From NCBI RefSeq assembly GCF_000741785.1, contig NZ_JGZP01000014.1, positions 186,001 through 250,000 on the forward strand: DNA of 64,000 bases, read 5' to 3'. The DNA comes from Bifidobacterium stellenboschense (lineage in GTDB: Bacteria; Actinomycetota; Actinomycetes; Actinomycetales; Bifidobacteriaceae). Both the position numbers and the translations under genes were made by a program. Numbering within the stretch: position 1 is the stretch's first letter; every line of letters starts with the position of its first letter. A model generated the notes under the pieces. That model did no database searches, was not told where the DNA came from, and was given only the letters and a program-made list of their open reading frames with translations. Shown here in pieces: positions 32,193 to 41,844 of the stretch.

Positions 32193-32795
32193 ATGGCATT
32201 GGCGTATGACGGCGCGATTCAGCGTCTCATCGACGCGTTCAACAAGCTGCCTGGCATCGGGCCGAAGGGCGCGCAGCGCATCGCGTTCTATCTGCTCAGC
32301 GCCGACGAGCAGGAGGCGGCCGACCTGACGGACGCGATTACCGAAGTGAAGGCGAAGGTGCGGTTCTGCGACGTGTGCGGCAACGTGTGCGAGGCGAGTC
32401 CGTGCCCGGTGTGCGCGGACCCGCGCCGCGACCATACGGTGATCTGCGTGGTCGAGGAGCCGAAAGACGTGATGAGCATCGAGCGTACGCGCGAATACCG
32501 AGGCCTCTACCACGTGCTCGGCGGCGCCATCAACCCGATGGCGAACGTGGGCCCCAGCGATCTCAATATCGCGAAACTGCTGGAACGGTTGAAGGACGAC
32601 ACGGTCAAGGAGATCATCCTCGCGCTCGACCCGAACATCGAGGGCGAGGCGACCACCACGTATCTGAGCCGGCTGCTCTCACCGCTCGGCATCAAGGTGA
32701 CGCGTCTCGCCAGCGGTCTGCCCGTCGGCTCCGATCTCGAATACGCCGACGAAATCACGCTAGGCCGCGCCCTATCCGGCCGCCGCGAAGCCTAA
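32193..32795 (+). CDS. recR: Recombination protein RecR
   Basis: A 200-residue partner of RecF/RecO that helps load RecA on gapped DNA. An N-terminal helix-hairpin-helix ([17 protein letters not shown]) is followed by a four-Cys zinc finger ([20 protein letters not shown]) and a Toprim domain ([31 protein letters not shown]). It lies 22 bases after dnaX, the classic dnaX-recR pair. Confidence 0.96.
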   Translation: MALAYDGAIQRLIDAFNKLPGIGPKGAQRIAFYLLSADEQEAADLTDAITEVKAKVRFCDVCGNVCEASPCPVCADPRRDHTVICVVEEPKDVMSIERTREYRGLYHVLGGAINPMANVGPSDLNIAKLLERLKDDTVKEIILALDPNIEGEATTTYLSRLLSPLGIKVTRLASGLPVGSDLEYADEITLGRALSGRREA

Positions 32796-32804
32796 CTACT
32801 TAAC

Positions 32805-34142
32805 CTATTCGCCCCCGCTGGCGGGGGCTCCCGCGGAGCGGGTGGGGGTGGTCTTAGCGGTGGTCTCGCCAGCGGCCTCAGCGGCGGTCTCGCAGCTCTC
32901 CCCGGCCTCCAGCGGATCATTCGCGCTCCCGCGCTCAACCGGCCGATCATACGGCCAGAACGCGGCATGCCGCATGATGCGCATCCCATCGCGCCGTCGC
33001 AGCGGAATCGTCGCCAACCATCCTGCGAATAGCACGGCGGCTCCTACGCCGATGCCGATCATGCGCCCGTCGTGCACGTCGCCCGGTTCGGGGGCGGGCA
33101 GGGGGATGGCGACGCGATGGCCGGAGATGAGCAGTCGGTGCGTGTTCACGCCGTACGGCGTGCAGGTCATCAGGGTGACGCGGTCTTCGCCGGGTACGAT
33201 CTTCAGTTTGGAAGTGTCGTTCGGCAGGATTACGGAGATGCGGTCCACCTTGTAGCCGAGCGTCTCGCCCATCACTTCGATGTAGAAGAAGTCGCCTTTC
33301 TTGACTTCGTCGAGACGGGTGAACATCATCGCGTTGACGAGGCCGCGGTGGCCGGTGATCACTGAGTGGGTGGATTCACCGCCGACGGGCAGCGACGAAC
33401 CGTACAGATGGCCCGCGCCGGAGGCCAATGCCTTTTCGGACGTGCCGTGGTAGATCGGCAGGTCGATGGACTGCTTCGGCACTTTGATGGAGCCCATCAC
33501 GCCGTCGCCGGAGTCGAGCAGCGACTGGTATTCCTTGTCTTTGCTGGATGCGGAGTCGTCGCCGCTTGCGCGTGAGCCGCCGGTGGCGGCGGTGAACGGG
33601 TCGACCGCCTCGCCAAGCACGGGTTGGCCGGATTGCGCGAGCTTCGCATTGTAGGCGCGTGCCGCGGCGAGCGCATCCTTCGCTTTCGGGTATGGCCAGT
33701 TCGCCACGTTGCGTGCGGTGGTGGCGGTGGTGGCGGCGAGTTCGGTGCCGGATTTGAATTGGAGGACGAACGGGAACGCGGCGACGACGACGGCGGCGAC
33801 GAGCAGCAGGATGGTGATGATGCGCATCGCGAGCAGGTTGCGTGCGAGGCGGCGGCGTTCGGCGGTGAGGTCGGTGACGTCGATGGCGGCGGCGAACGGT
33901 TGCGGAGTGAACGGTTCGGCAGGGGCCGTGGGCTCCGTGGAAGACGTGGTTTTCGCGTGGGCCGTGGTCTCCGCGGATGCCGTCGTGATGGTGGCGGGCC
34001 GTGCGGTCTTCGCTGTGGGCTTCCGAGTATGTGTGTGGGGTGCCTCACGATGACTGCGATGCGATGTCGTCCGATTGTCTGCGTGATTACCCATGCCTGA
34101 TGCGCCTTGTATGTTCTGTTCCGTTCCTTTGTCTGTGGTCAT
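32805..34142 (-). CDS. Class C sortase (pilus polymerase)
   Basis: A 445-residue membrane transpeptidase that joins pilin subunits. An N-terminal disordered, Thr/Pro-rich cytoplasmic region is followed by a first membrane helix (AMRIITILLLVAAVVVAAFPF). The catalytic domain has His in VITGHRGL, Cys in TLMTCTPYGVNTHR and Arg in the same stretch. A second helix (MIGIGVGAAVLFAGWLATI) near the C-terminus is typical of class C. The start at 34142 (MTTDKG) has GGGAG upstream; ATG at 34250 is less likely. The last 16 residues (TTPTRSAGAPASGGE) are encoded by a REP-like repeat. It is divergent from the pilin genes it should serve. Confidence 0.9.
   Translation of the reverse strand: MTTDKGTEQNIQGASGMGNHADNRTTSHRSHREAPHTHTRKPTAKTARPATITTASAETTAHAKTTSSTEPTAPAEPFTPQPFAAAIDVTDLTAERRRLARNLLAMRIITILLLVAAVVVAAFPFVLQFKSGTELAATTATTARNVANWPYPKAKDALAAARAYNAKLAQSGQPVLGEAVDPFTAATGGSRASGDDSASSKDKEYQSLLDSGDGVMGSIKVPKQSIDLPIYHGTSEKALASGAGHLYGSSLPVGGESTHSVITGHRGLVNAMMFTRLDEVKKGDFFYIEVMGETLGYKVDRISVILPNDTSKLKIVPGEDRVTLMTCTPYGVNTHRLLISGHRVAIPLPAPEPGDVHDGRMIGIGVGAAVLFAGWLATIPLRRRDGMRIMRHAAFWPYDRPVERGSANDPLEAGESCETAAEAAGETTAKTTPTRSAGAPASGGE
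32811..32853. repeat. REP-like palindrome overlapping the 3' end of the sortase gene
   Basis: GCCCCCGCTGGCGGGGGC, then CCCGCGGAGCGGG, then TGGGGGTGGTC: a complete copy of the dispersed family. It lies almost wholly inside the sortase reading frame, whose stop codon is just outside it at 32805-32807. Confidence 0.8.
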
Positions 34143-34576
34143 GGTACTCCCGGGCTGAGGCATGTTGAGGCATGTGAGCCGGCGCACGGAAAGTCCGGTT
34201 TTGTGCGGATGTGAGCGGTTCATGGGGTGCCATGTGGTGGCTCTTGCCATATCGAATTTGCTGACAGTGTGTCAACAATCGAACCGGTTCGCCGGCGTGG
34301 GGTCGGCGTGTCGATGTGTGAACGATAACGATTTGATAACAATTTGCCGCCCTGTTTTCGCGAGGGGGGGGGGTGATTTCCGCCAAATTCTAATGGTATA
34401 CCGTTCTACCAAACCAAGATTCGGACCCATGTTCACTGTTTGACACGGCTATGGGGAAGAGGGTAGTAAGGCCAATAGAGCGGATTTTCACCGGTCGACG
34501 TATCGCATTGCGAGGTTTTGTGGGTCGCCGGTTCGGATTCGCGAGTGAGGTAGTGAAGAGCAGTAAGGCAGTGATT
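34143..34576. promoter_or_regulatory. Divergent control region of the sortase-pilus cluster with a G10 tract
   Basis: The region separates the sortase (minus) from the tip pilin (plus). It holds a run of ten G (34364-34373), just upstream of a promoter-like segment: a TGNTATACC extended -10 (TATACC near 34397-34402), 17-18 bases after TGATTT. GATAACGATTTGATAACAA (near 34323-34341) contains a repeated GATAAC. The upstream in-frame stop TAA at 34391 shows that the G-run is not part of the pilin coding frame as read here. Bifidobacterial pilus genes are known to switch by G-tract slippage. Confidence 0.6.
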
Positions 34577-37500
34577 ATGCACAGCAGGTCGCAGAGGACG
34601 CGCCGCGCAGACCGTGGATCGGAAGACATATCCGGTAGTCGCATGCGTGGCATGGTGCGCAATATCGTATGGGCTTTCTGCGCCATCGTGGCGGCGATCG
34701 CGATGATGTTCGTCGGTTCCGCCCCCGCCATGGCCGACAACACAGCCATCGGCATCGCCGACGCGAGCGGCAACACCGGTGCGGGAACGTCCCAGCAGGC
34801 TACCGGCGATGCGGCCGGTGACACCGGCGCCGCCACGAACGGCACGCAGAACGGCGGTGCCTCCGGTGCTGACGGTTCCACGACGCAGAACGGCACCGGT
34901 TCCGGGAACGTTGATTCCGGCGCTTCCGATGCAGGTCAGTCAGGTTCGACCGATTCCTCCGCTACCGGTACGGATGATGGAGCTTCCACCGATGCCCAGT
35001 CGGATGATTCCGCCGCCGCGACGGCTGATGCGGATGCGCAGGCCAGTGCGCAATTCGTGGCCGATCTGAAGAGTGCATGCGCTGCGGGACAGACCGAGCG
35101 GGTCATCACCGTGACCGCCGACATCGCCATCACGGAGACAGGCATCGTACCCCAGTGCGACCTCGTCATCGTCTCCGACGGCAATCCGCACGCCATCACA
35201 TGGAGTGGCAGCGGGTCGGTGCTTCAGCCGCAAAACGGCCGTACGGTCACCATCGGCAAGACCGACGACGCCACGGCCAACAACCTCACGTTCACCAACA
35301 ACGGCAATGCCAAGACCAATCCCAGTGGTGCAACCAACCCGCTGTTCCACAGCTACGGCACCGTGATCATCAACGGCGGCACGTTTAAAGACAGCGCATC
35401 CGGCCGCGGCGCCATCGTGTTCAACGACGGTACGCTGACCATCAATGGCGGCACGTTCGAGAACAACAAAGCCACCGGCGGTGATGGTGGTGGAGTGGTG
35501 TATCAAAGTTCTCATACCACCATCATCAACGGCGGCACGTTCGCGAACAATGTGCAGGACCAGGGTGATTGCGCAGCCGATGATCCCTCGGGCAGCAAGT
35601 GCAGGCACGACAATGAGCAAGCTGGTGGCGGAGCCATCCACGTTGATGCCGGAACCTTGAACATCACGGGCGGTGACGTGCGTTTCGAGGGCAACCATTC
35701 CAAGGCTTGGGGCTGGATGAACGGTGGCGGCGCCATATATATCAAGGGAACGCTCTGGATTAAGAATGGCGCGGATGGCCGTGCGCCTCAATTCATAGGC
35801 AACTGGTCCGGTGTGCTGGATACCCAGTACACGTCCGACCATAAGCTCCCCGTCGGTGGTGCCGGTGGCGCGATTTTCGTGCAGAATAGCGGGTCCACCG
35901 CATACTTCATGGGCGGCAGATTCGAGAACAACACCTCCGGATATTTGGGAGGCGCCGTCTACACCGAAGAGGATTCGACCTCATACGTCGGCAAGACAGT
36001 CGCATACAAGAATATCGCCGGACACTTCGGCGGTGGCCTGTGGCTGTGCCCGTCCGGTGAAGGCGAAGCCTCCAAAGGCGGCAACATCGCCATGTTCGGC
36101 AATTCGGTCAGCAAATCCATTGACGCGAATACGGACAACGATGAGCCGTACCATGGCGACGCCTACTTGCCGAGCTGGAATCACACCCCGGTCTCCGGCA
36201 CGTACGATGCGAACAACACCGACGGTACCGAGGCCGGCGCCGATTTCGCGATGATGAACCCAGCGTGGAAAAACAAGGGCGACCGCAGCTTCGTGCTCAT
36301 GGACACGTGGTTCACCGACCGTAGCGAATCCGCCGTGGACTGGTATCAGGACGGCATTCCGGTACGCGAGGCCAGCGGATACGAGGACGGATACCAGAAC
36401 CCCGGCGCATATGCCTCCCATGGCGCCAAGGCCGGTGCATTGGCTGTGACGAAGACCGGTGGCCGATACGAAACCGATACGCCGAAGAAGCGTATCGATA
36501 TGGATGCCGATCACACCAACACGCTGGTATTGACCAAGAACGGCACCCAGAATGCCTACAAGACCGGTGTGGCGCTGACGGCTATCGTGAAGGACAACAA
36601 CCAGAACGGTTCCGTGGACGACGAGGAGCAGTCGGCGAAGGATGCATCGGCAGTGTCCTTCACCAACAACGCCGCGCGTCTGTCCGGTGGCGCGTTCGGC
36701 ACAAACGGCACGGTGAAGTTCTCCACGCCGTACACGGCTTCGTGGAGCAAGGTGAAGGCCGGTACCACGACGCCGCTCTCGGGTTCGGAGTGGACGTTGT
36801 CCACCACCGGCACCGGCGCGACGGCCGAAGCCGCCGCCGCGAATGCCGATTTGGGTGGTCCGTACAACCCGGACTACTTCCCCGGCATGTGCGAAGTCGA
36901 CAAAAAAGGCAATCTCACTGATGCCGGCACCGCCGCGTGGAAGGCCGGTCGATGCTGGAAGACGGAGACGACCAGCGAGACCAAGGACGGTGTCACGACG
37001 TTCACGGTGACGCGTTCGGCGCGTGTGCTCGACAACACGACCGCGAGCGACGTCTCCACGGACAGCACGAAGGCGTCCGGCGCCACGTATGTCGGTTTCG
37101 ACAACAATCCGGAGGCCGGCGGCTTCGACCTCAACAACCTCCACAACGGTACATACACGCTGGAGGAAACGAAAGCACCATCCGGTTACCAGCAGGAGAT
37201 GAACACCGACGGTACGGCCAAGACGTACACGTTCAAGGTGAACAACGCGCAGGCCCATTGGGACAAGAACGGCGATGGCCAAGTGTCAGGCGACGAGACG
37301 GACACCGATATCAGCATCGGCAACAAGCCTCTGCATGATCTCGCATGGACGAAGCGCGACTCGTTCCTGTCCAGCCAGATCGGCGGCTCCACGTGGACGC
37401 TGACCCCGAAGGACGGTACGGCCACGAAGATCACCGATTGCAAGGCGGATTCCGCGGACAAGTGCGTCGCCGAGAACGGCGCCGCCTACCACGATTCCGA

Positions 37501-38326
37501 TCCCACGGCCGGTGGATTCCTCGTGACCGGTCTCAGGAACGGCGCATACACGTTGAAGGAGACCGCAGCCCCCACCGGCTACTGGGCTCCGGACACGTCC
37601 GTCTCCTATCAGGTGACGGTCACCGATAGCGGTGTGACCATGTCCAAGGTGAAGGACGGCAAGACGACCGCCATGGAGACGAACGACATCTTCAACACGC
37701 GCCCCGGCATCAGCTGGACGAAGGCCGACGCGAGCGACACCTCGAAGCTGCTCGGCGGTTCCGAATGGACGATCCGCGGCCCGCTGAAGATGGAGAACGG
37801 CAAAGCCACGGAAATCAGGAACGTGACCAAGACCGCGACCGTCACCGACTGCGTGAGCGAGACCGGCGACACCACCGACCAGGCCTGCGACAAGCAGGTG
37901 AACAAGCTCGACGGCGATGCCCCGACCTATGCGGACGTGGATCGCATCGAAGGCCAATTCACCGTGCTCGGCCTCACCGCGCCCACTGGCGAGGACGCGA
38001 AAGACGGCGTCACGTACACGTACGAGCTGACCGAGAAGACCGCGCCGAAGGACTACGTGAAGTTCGGCAAGACCTACACGTTCACCATCGCCGCCGGCCA
38101 GGCCGATTCGAAGATCGTGCTCTGCCCGGCCAACGGCAGCGCCTCCAAGGACGGCTGCATCGCCGGAACGAACACGCTCCTCAACGCCAAGACCGTGGCC
38201 TCTCTGCCGCTCACCGGCGGCTTGGATGCGCGTGACTGGCTGCTGATCGGCGGCGTCACGGCGGTCGCCGCAGCGTTGGCGCTTGCCCTCGTCAACGAGT
38301 ACCGCAAGAGGAAGGGGCTCGCCTGA
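34577..38326 (+). CDS. Large tip-like minor pilin, sortase-anchored
   Basis: A 1249-residue secreted protein. A signal peptide (IVWAFCAIVAAIAMMFVG, cleaved after APAMA) is followed by a Gly/Ser/Thr/Asp-rich stretch. A probable parallel beta-helix region comes next, with repeats such as TINGGTFENNKATGGDGGG and INGGTFANNV (about residues 255-520). Three SpaA/Cna-B-type domains follow, each ending in an isopeptide E-box (YTLEETKAPSGYQ, YTLKETAAPTGYW, YELTEKTAPKDYV). The C-terminus has LPLTGG, a membrane helix and a KRK tail. Such tip pilins mediate binding to host or matrix glycans; the ligand is unknown. ATG at 34577 is chosen over ATG 34451 because it gives a normal signal peptide. Confidence 0.87.
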   Translation: MHSRSQRTRRADRGSEDISGSRMRGMVRNIVWAFCAIVAAIAMMFVGSAPAMADNTAIGIADASGNTGAGTSQQATGDAAGDTGAATNGTQNGGASGADGSTTQNGTGSGNVDSGASDAGQSGSTDSSATGTDDGASTDAQSDDSAAATADADAQASAQFVADLKSACAAGQTERVITVTADIAITETGIVPQCDLVIVSDGNPHAITWSGSGSVLQPQNGRTVTIGKTDDATANNLTFTNNGNAKTNPSGATNPLFHSYGTVIINGGTFKDSASGRGAIVFNDGTLTINGGTFENNKATGGDGGGVVYQSSHTTIINGGTFANNVQDQGDCAADDPSGSKCRHDNEQAGGGAIHVDAGTLNITGGDVRFEGNHSKAWGWMNGGGAIYIKGTLWIKNGADGRAPQFIGNWSGVLDTQYTSDHKLPVGGAGGAIFVQNSGSTAYFMGGRFENNTSGYLGGAVYTEEDSTSYVGKTVAYKNIAGHFGGGLWLCPSGEGEASKGGNIAMFGNSVSKSIDANTDNDEPYHGDAYLPSWNHTPVSGTYDANNTDGTEAGADFAMMNPAWKNKGDRSFVLMDTWFTDRSESAVDWYQDGIPVREASGYEDGYQNPGAYASHGAKAGALAVTKTGGRYETDTPKKRIDMDADHTNTLVLTKNGTQNAYKTGVALTAIVKDNNQNGSVDDEEQSAKDASAVSFTNNAARLSGGAFGTNGTVKFSTPYTASWSKVKAGTTTPLSGSEWTLSTTGTGATAEAAAANADLGGPYNPDYFPGMCEVDKKGNLTDAGTAAWKAGRCWKTETTSETKDGVTTFTVTRSARVLDNTTASDVSTDSTKASGATYVGFDNNPEAGGFDLNNLHNGTYTLEETKAPSGYQQEMNTDGTAKTYTFKVNNAQAHWDKNGDGQVSGDETDTDISIGNKPLHDLAWTKRDSFLSSQIGGSTWTLTPKDGTATKITDCKADSADKCVAENGAAYHDSDPTAGGFLVTGLRNGAYTLKETAAPTGYWAPDTSVSYQVTVTDSGVTMSKVKDGKTTAMETNDIFNTRPGISWTKADASDTSKLLGGSEWTIRGPLKMENGKATEIRNVTKTATVTDCVSETGDTTDQACDKQVNKLDGDAPTYADVDRIEGQFTVLGLTAPTGEDAKDGVTYTYELTEKTAPKDYVKFGKTYTFTIAAGQADSKIVLCPANGSASKDGCIAGTNTLLNAKTVASLPLTGGLDARDWLLIGGVTAVAAALALALVNEYRKRKGLA

Positions 38327-38429
38327 CAACTCTTCGCCCCGCCGGGTGGGAGTTGGCCATCGTCGATGGTTCCTTTCACCCGGCAGAGGCACCGTGGGGG
38401 ATCGGACGAATCGTCCGTACTCTCGTTTC

Positions 38430-38474
38430 GCCCCCGCTGGCGGGGGCTGTCGGCGAAGCCGACTGGGGGTGGTC
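38430..38474. repeat. REP-like palindrome between the two pilin genes
   Basis: GCCCCCGCTGGCGGGGGC, then GTCGGCGAAGCCGAC, then TGGGGGTGGTC. It sits in the 225-base gap between the tip and major pilin genes, where a hairpin could lower read-through or stabilise one part of the transcript. Confidence 0.8.
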
Positions 38475-38551
38475 GAGGCCGCTCATGGTTGGCCCGACTC
38501 CGTAAATCGTAGCCGTTCATAGAGGAAACCAAAGAAGGAAGGAATCATCTC

Positions 38552-40411
38552 ATGAAGATGAGGAAACTGTTCGCCGGTCTCGCCGCCGCGGCGACGCTGC
38601 TTGGAGGCATGGCGTTCGGGGCCGGTACCGCGAATGCCGCGTCTCGGGTGATCGACACCGACGTCGTATTCCAGTTCATGGCCGACGACGCCGATCAGTG
38701 GGCGAATCGCGAGGTCAAGTACTACAAGCTCGCCGATTATGTGGACTACACCACGTCGGGTCCTTTCGGCGTGCAGACAACGCAGACCGCGAACAAGACG
38801 GCGATTAAATCCGCACTGGATGCCGCGGTCAAGGGCACCAAGCTCGACGGCCAGGTCCCGTCAGCCGACAGCGGAACCGATCTGATGGCGTGGGCGCTGC
38901 AGCAGGGCGCCCTGGATAGCGAATCGACGCCGTGGACCGGTTCCACCCGCAAGTTCGCGGACGCGCTCGCCGCCGATGCGAAGGTCACCGGTGACGCGAC
39001 GAACTTCACGACCATCACGTGGCCGACGTATCAGGGCGGGACCTCGCAGGAGGGCCACGGATACAAGAACCGTTGGGTCAGACTGCCTGCGGGCGTCTAC
39101 CTGTTCGTGGACACGGTGAAGAACACCGATGTGAACGATCAGGGTTCAAGCAAGAGCACCATCCAGAACGGCACCGAACAGAACAGCGGTGACGTCGATA
39201 ATACGGTCGGCGGCAAGGTCGTCACCCAATCCGCGCCGATCGTGCTCGCCTCCGGATACGTCAAGGACGGCCAGATCAAGAACTGGGCGCAGCCGGAGGA
39301 CGGTACCGGCTTCAACACCATCGACTTCAAGAACCATGTGACCCCGGTCATCAAGACGTATGACGACAAGGACGGCACCGTGTCGAGCTCGCAGTACGTG
39401 CGGTACACGCTGGGCTCCCAGCTGCCGTCGTTCACCACCGGGTTCACCGACTACCAGTTCTCCCTGAAGGATTACCCGGGTGCGGGCCAGGAAGTGAACC
39501 TCAACGGCTTCCTGGGTGATGACGGCCAGCCTGTGGAATCCAACACGGGCGCCTACACGGTCAAGATCTACGACGTCGACGCGAACGGCGGCAAGACCGG
39601 CGACGGCACCACGCTGACGGCCGGCGACGCCACGTTCACGGTGACCACGTCCACCACGCAGCAGGGACAGCAGCTGAACCCGGTCGTCGCGGGCGCGGCC
39701 GATGACGCCGCATGGTTCGACTTCGATTTCGCCAAGCTGGTGCAGTCCGCCGACTATCAGACCAAGTACGCCGGCAAGTACGTGGAGATCACGTATGCCG
39801 CGAAGATCACCGCCACGCCCGATCAGAACGGTGATACGCCCGCCGTGACCAACAAGGTCGAGGTCAACGACAACAACGCGAAGGCCACCGATCAGACCAA
39901 GCTCACGCTCGGCAAGTTCGGCTTCGTCAAGAAGGCGGCGGACGGCACCGCGCTGGCGGGTGCGGAGTTCACCATCAGCGCCGCCGATGATGATGCTAGC
40001 GACAAGACCGTTCCGGTCACCCCGGCCGATGCGGTCCAGACCTCCGACAAGGACGGCAAGGTCACATTCACCGGTCTTGCCGACGGCGTGTACAAGGTCA
40101 CCGAGACTCGCGTGCCCGACGGATTCCTCCAGCAGGTGCACGCCGAGTTCGAGGTCACCATCAAGGGCGGCAAGGCCGTGTACTTCAAGCACGCCGACCT
40201 CTACGGTCTCTCCCAGGACTCCGGCAACGCGGACCTCAACGGCGACGAGATCACCGACTATTCGGTGATCAACGTGCGCAATGTGACCGAGCTGCCGAAG
40301 ACCGGTGCGGCGGGCATCGTCCTGTTCGCCGTGGTCGGCCTGCTGCTCGCGGGCGCGGCCGGCACCGTGTTCGCGAAGTCCCGCGCCACCAAGCGCGCCC
40401 TGCACGCGTGA
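38552..40411 (+). CDS. Major pilin subunit (fimbrial, isopeptide-forming), sortase substrate
   Basis: A 619-residue pilin. A signal peptide ends near ANA. The N-terminal and middle domains match the fimbrial isopeptide D2 type (VTPVIKTYDDKDGTVSS, YTLGSQLPSFTTGFTDY). A C-terminal Cna-B-like domain has an E-box (GVYKVTETRVPDGF). The sorting signal is LPKTG, followed by a membrane helix and a basic tail (KSRATKRALHA). The class C sortase would join the LPKTG threonine to a lysine of the next subunit; I cannot place that lysine with certainty. GAAGGAAGG precedes the ATG. The last ~18 codons and the downstream flank are duplicated at 45.68 kb. Confidence 0.88.
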   Translation: MKMRKLFAGLAAAATLLGGMAFGAGTANAASRVIDTDVVFQFMADDADQWANREVKYYKLADYVDYTTSGPFGVQTTQTANKTAIKSALDAAVKGTKLDGQVPSADSGTDLMAWALQQGALDSESTPWTGSTRKFADALAADAKVTGDATNFTTITWPTYQGGTSQEGHGYKNRWVRLPAGVYLFVDTVKNTDVNDQGSSKSTIQNGTEQNSGDVDNTVGGKVVTQSAPIVLASGYVKDGQIKNWAQPEDGTGFNTIDFKNHVTPVIKTYDDKDGTVSSSQYVRYTLGSQLPSFTTGFTDYQFSLKDYPGAGQEVNLNGFLGDDGQPVESNTGAYTVKIYDVDANGGKTGDGTTLTAGDATFTVTTSTTQQGQQLNPVVAGAADDAAWFDFDFAKLVQSADYQTKYAGKYVEITYAAKITATPDQNGDTPAVTNKVEVNDNNAKATDQTKLTLGKFGFVKKAADGTALAGAEFTISAADDDASDKTVPVTPADAVQTSDKDGKVTFTGLADGVYKVTETRVPDGFLQQVHAEFEVTIKGGKAVYFKHADLYGLSQDSGNADLNGDEITDYSVINVRNVTELPKTGAAGIVLFAVVGLLLAGAAGTVFAKSRATKRALHA

Positions 40412-40460
40412 CGGTTCGCACGGCAATGTAACCCGTGCCGGTAAGCGGCGCGGATGAAAC

Positions 40461-40503
40461 GGAAGGCCCGACGGTTCAGAACGAATGAACCGTCGGGCCT
40501 TCC
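40461..40503. terminator. Terminator hairpin after the major pilin; first copy of the 40-48 kb repeat
   Basis: GGAAGGCCCGACGGTTC pairs perfectly with GAACCGTCGGGCCTTCC, with a loop of about nine bases. It ends the pilin transcript and, read on the minus strand, lies just after the ATPase gene at 40532. This is copy A of a longer repeat; only the hairpin and the following ~20 bases are shared with copies B-D. Confidence 0.8.
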
Positions 40504-40531
40504 ACGAAGGAGAGAGGAGGAATCCGTCCGG

Positions 40532-41695
40532 CTACCGTAGCCCGGCGATGGTGCGGCGCATCTGATGATAAGCGCCGTGTTCACGCAGGTAATCACGCAG
40601 ATAAGGGAGTTTGAAATCGACGTACCCGTATGAGGACTGGTAGATGATGTCCTCCTTGATGAGCTGCGTACGGTACACGTTCGCGTAGATTAGCCCGCGT
40701 TCCAGTCGTTTCGCGATGACGCTCGTGGATGAGGGGCCGTCGTCCTGTGCCATCGCAAGCAGGTAGTCGCGGCTCATGGCGGACAGTTTGTCCACGGCCG
40801 GTCCGTGCACCATATCACCGAGTTTGATCTTGGCTTGAGCTATGCCGCGTTCCGCCGCCGTGATGGTGATGTCGTTGTCGTCCGCCTGCGGTCCGGCTTC
40901 GGAAGCGCGCCACGTCCAATACCCGACGAGTTGAATCATGAGCGGGTATCCGTTGGTGGCTTGAGCGAGACGGTCGAGCACGTTTTCGGAGGCGTGCTTG
41001 CCGTTGAGAGCGATGGTGGTCGCAAATGCCTGACGCACATCGTCGAGGGCGACATCCCCCAGATGCCTCCGCTCGGCGCGACGGAGGAACGTGAGGACAT
41101 TATCGTTGATGACATCCTCCACCATGGAGGGAAGACCCGCGAACACAAACGCGATATTGCGTTGTTCCCGAATCAGATGCTGTACGGCGGTGGCCAGCGC
41201 CCGTATCTCCTTGATGCTGGAGGCCTGGACTTCGTCAAGCGTGATGAGGATGCCCAGATGGTGTTTTTCCAATCGGTCGAGCCGTTGTGACATCACTCTG
41301 CGGAAGTCAAGAGCCCGTTCGGACGGTGAGAATTGGATGGATCCCAGATTCAACGAGGCGTCCACCGGCGTGCCGGGAATCGTCAACGACCCGGATGGCA
41401 TGGTGATAGCGCCGACACGCGGTTTCCCATCATCCTGCAATGCTCCGATCAGCCGGTTGAGAAAGCCTGATTCCGCCGTTTCGTCGATGACGAGCCATCC
41501 TTGCTTGCGGGCGATGTCGCCGAGCGCATTCAACATGACGGTTTTGCCGACGCCACGGGCCCCGGTGACGTACATGAGTCGCCCCGGCGCTCCGACCCCG
41601 TCGTCTAGGGCGTATGAGAAATCCTCGAGGTCTTCCTTGCGTCCGACCAACACCGGAGGAGTCATGCCGGCGGTGGGTTTGAACGGATTGCTCAT
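40532..41695 (-). CDS. STAND/archaeal-type ATPase of unknown role (module 1)
   Basis: A 387-residue P-loop ATPase. After a short head (VLVGRKEDLEDFSYAL) comes Walker A GARGVGKTVML (from about residue 45) and Walker B GILITLDEVQ, then a sensor region (NIAFVFAGLPSMVED). The C-terminal ~150 residues include a winged-helix-like part (DYLLAMAQDDGPSSTSVIAKRL, shown here in part: SSTSVIAKRLERGLIYANV). It differs from the three DUF4143-type ATPases to the right. AGGAG precedes the ATG. Its promoter region is AT-rich, unlike the host genes. Its repeat-flanked context suggests an accessory, possibly defence-related, gene. Confidence 0.78.
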   Translation of the reverse strand: MSNPFKPTAGMTPPVLVGRKEDLEDFSYALDDGVGAPGRLMYVTGARGVGKTVMLNALGDIARKQGWLVIDETAESGFLNRLIGALQDDGKPRVGAITMPSGSLTIPGTPVDASLNLGSIQFSPSERALDFRRVMSQRLDRLEKHHLGILITLDEVQASSIKEIRALATAVQHLIREQRNIAFVFAGLPSMVEDVINDNVLTFLRRAERRHLGDVALDDVRQAFATTIALNGKHASENVLDRLAQATNGYPLMIQLVGYWTWRASEAGPQADDNDITITAAERGIAQAKIKLGDMVHGPAVDKLSAMSRDYLLAMAQDDGPSSTSVIAKRLERGLIYANVYRTQLIKEDIIYQSSYGYVDFKLPYLRDYLREHGAYHQMRRTIAGLR

Positions 41696-41723
41696 GAATG
41701 GACTCCTATCATGCGATTAAAAA

Positions 41724-41757
41724 TATAAAAGATATAAAACTTATAAAAAAGTATAAT
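41724..41757 (-). promoter_or_regulatory. AT-rich promoter region of module 1 with TATAAAA iterations
   Basis: TATAAAA starts at 41724, 41733 and 41742, and TATAAT at 41752, roughly one helical turn apart. On the minus strand the segment contains TTATACT. Such phased A-tracts bend DNA and can form a regulator platform. The segment is strikingly AT-rich against the surrounding GC-rich DNA. Confidence 0.45.
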
Positions 41758-41844
41758 GGCCGTTGTAATCGAATTCACGGGTAAGCGGTCGTCGCGTCTC
41801 GGAAAGAGGACATAGCGGAGCGTCAGGGAGGTGCATGAGAAAAC

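Noticed and set aside
34162..34443. A 93-codon frame through the G10 tract
   Set aside because: No ribosome site or family pattern, and it does not join the pilin frame, which has a stop at 34391. A reading-frame switch of the pilin is therefore not supported by this sequence.
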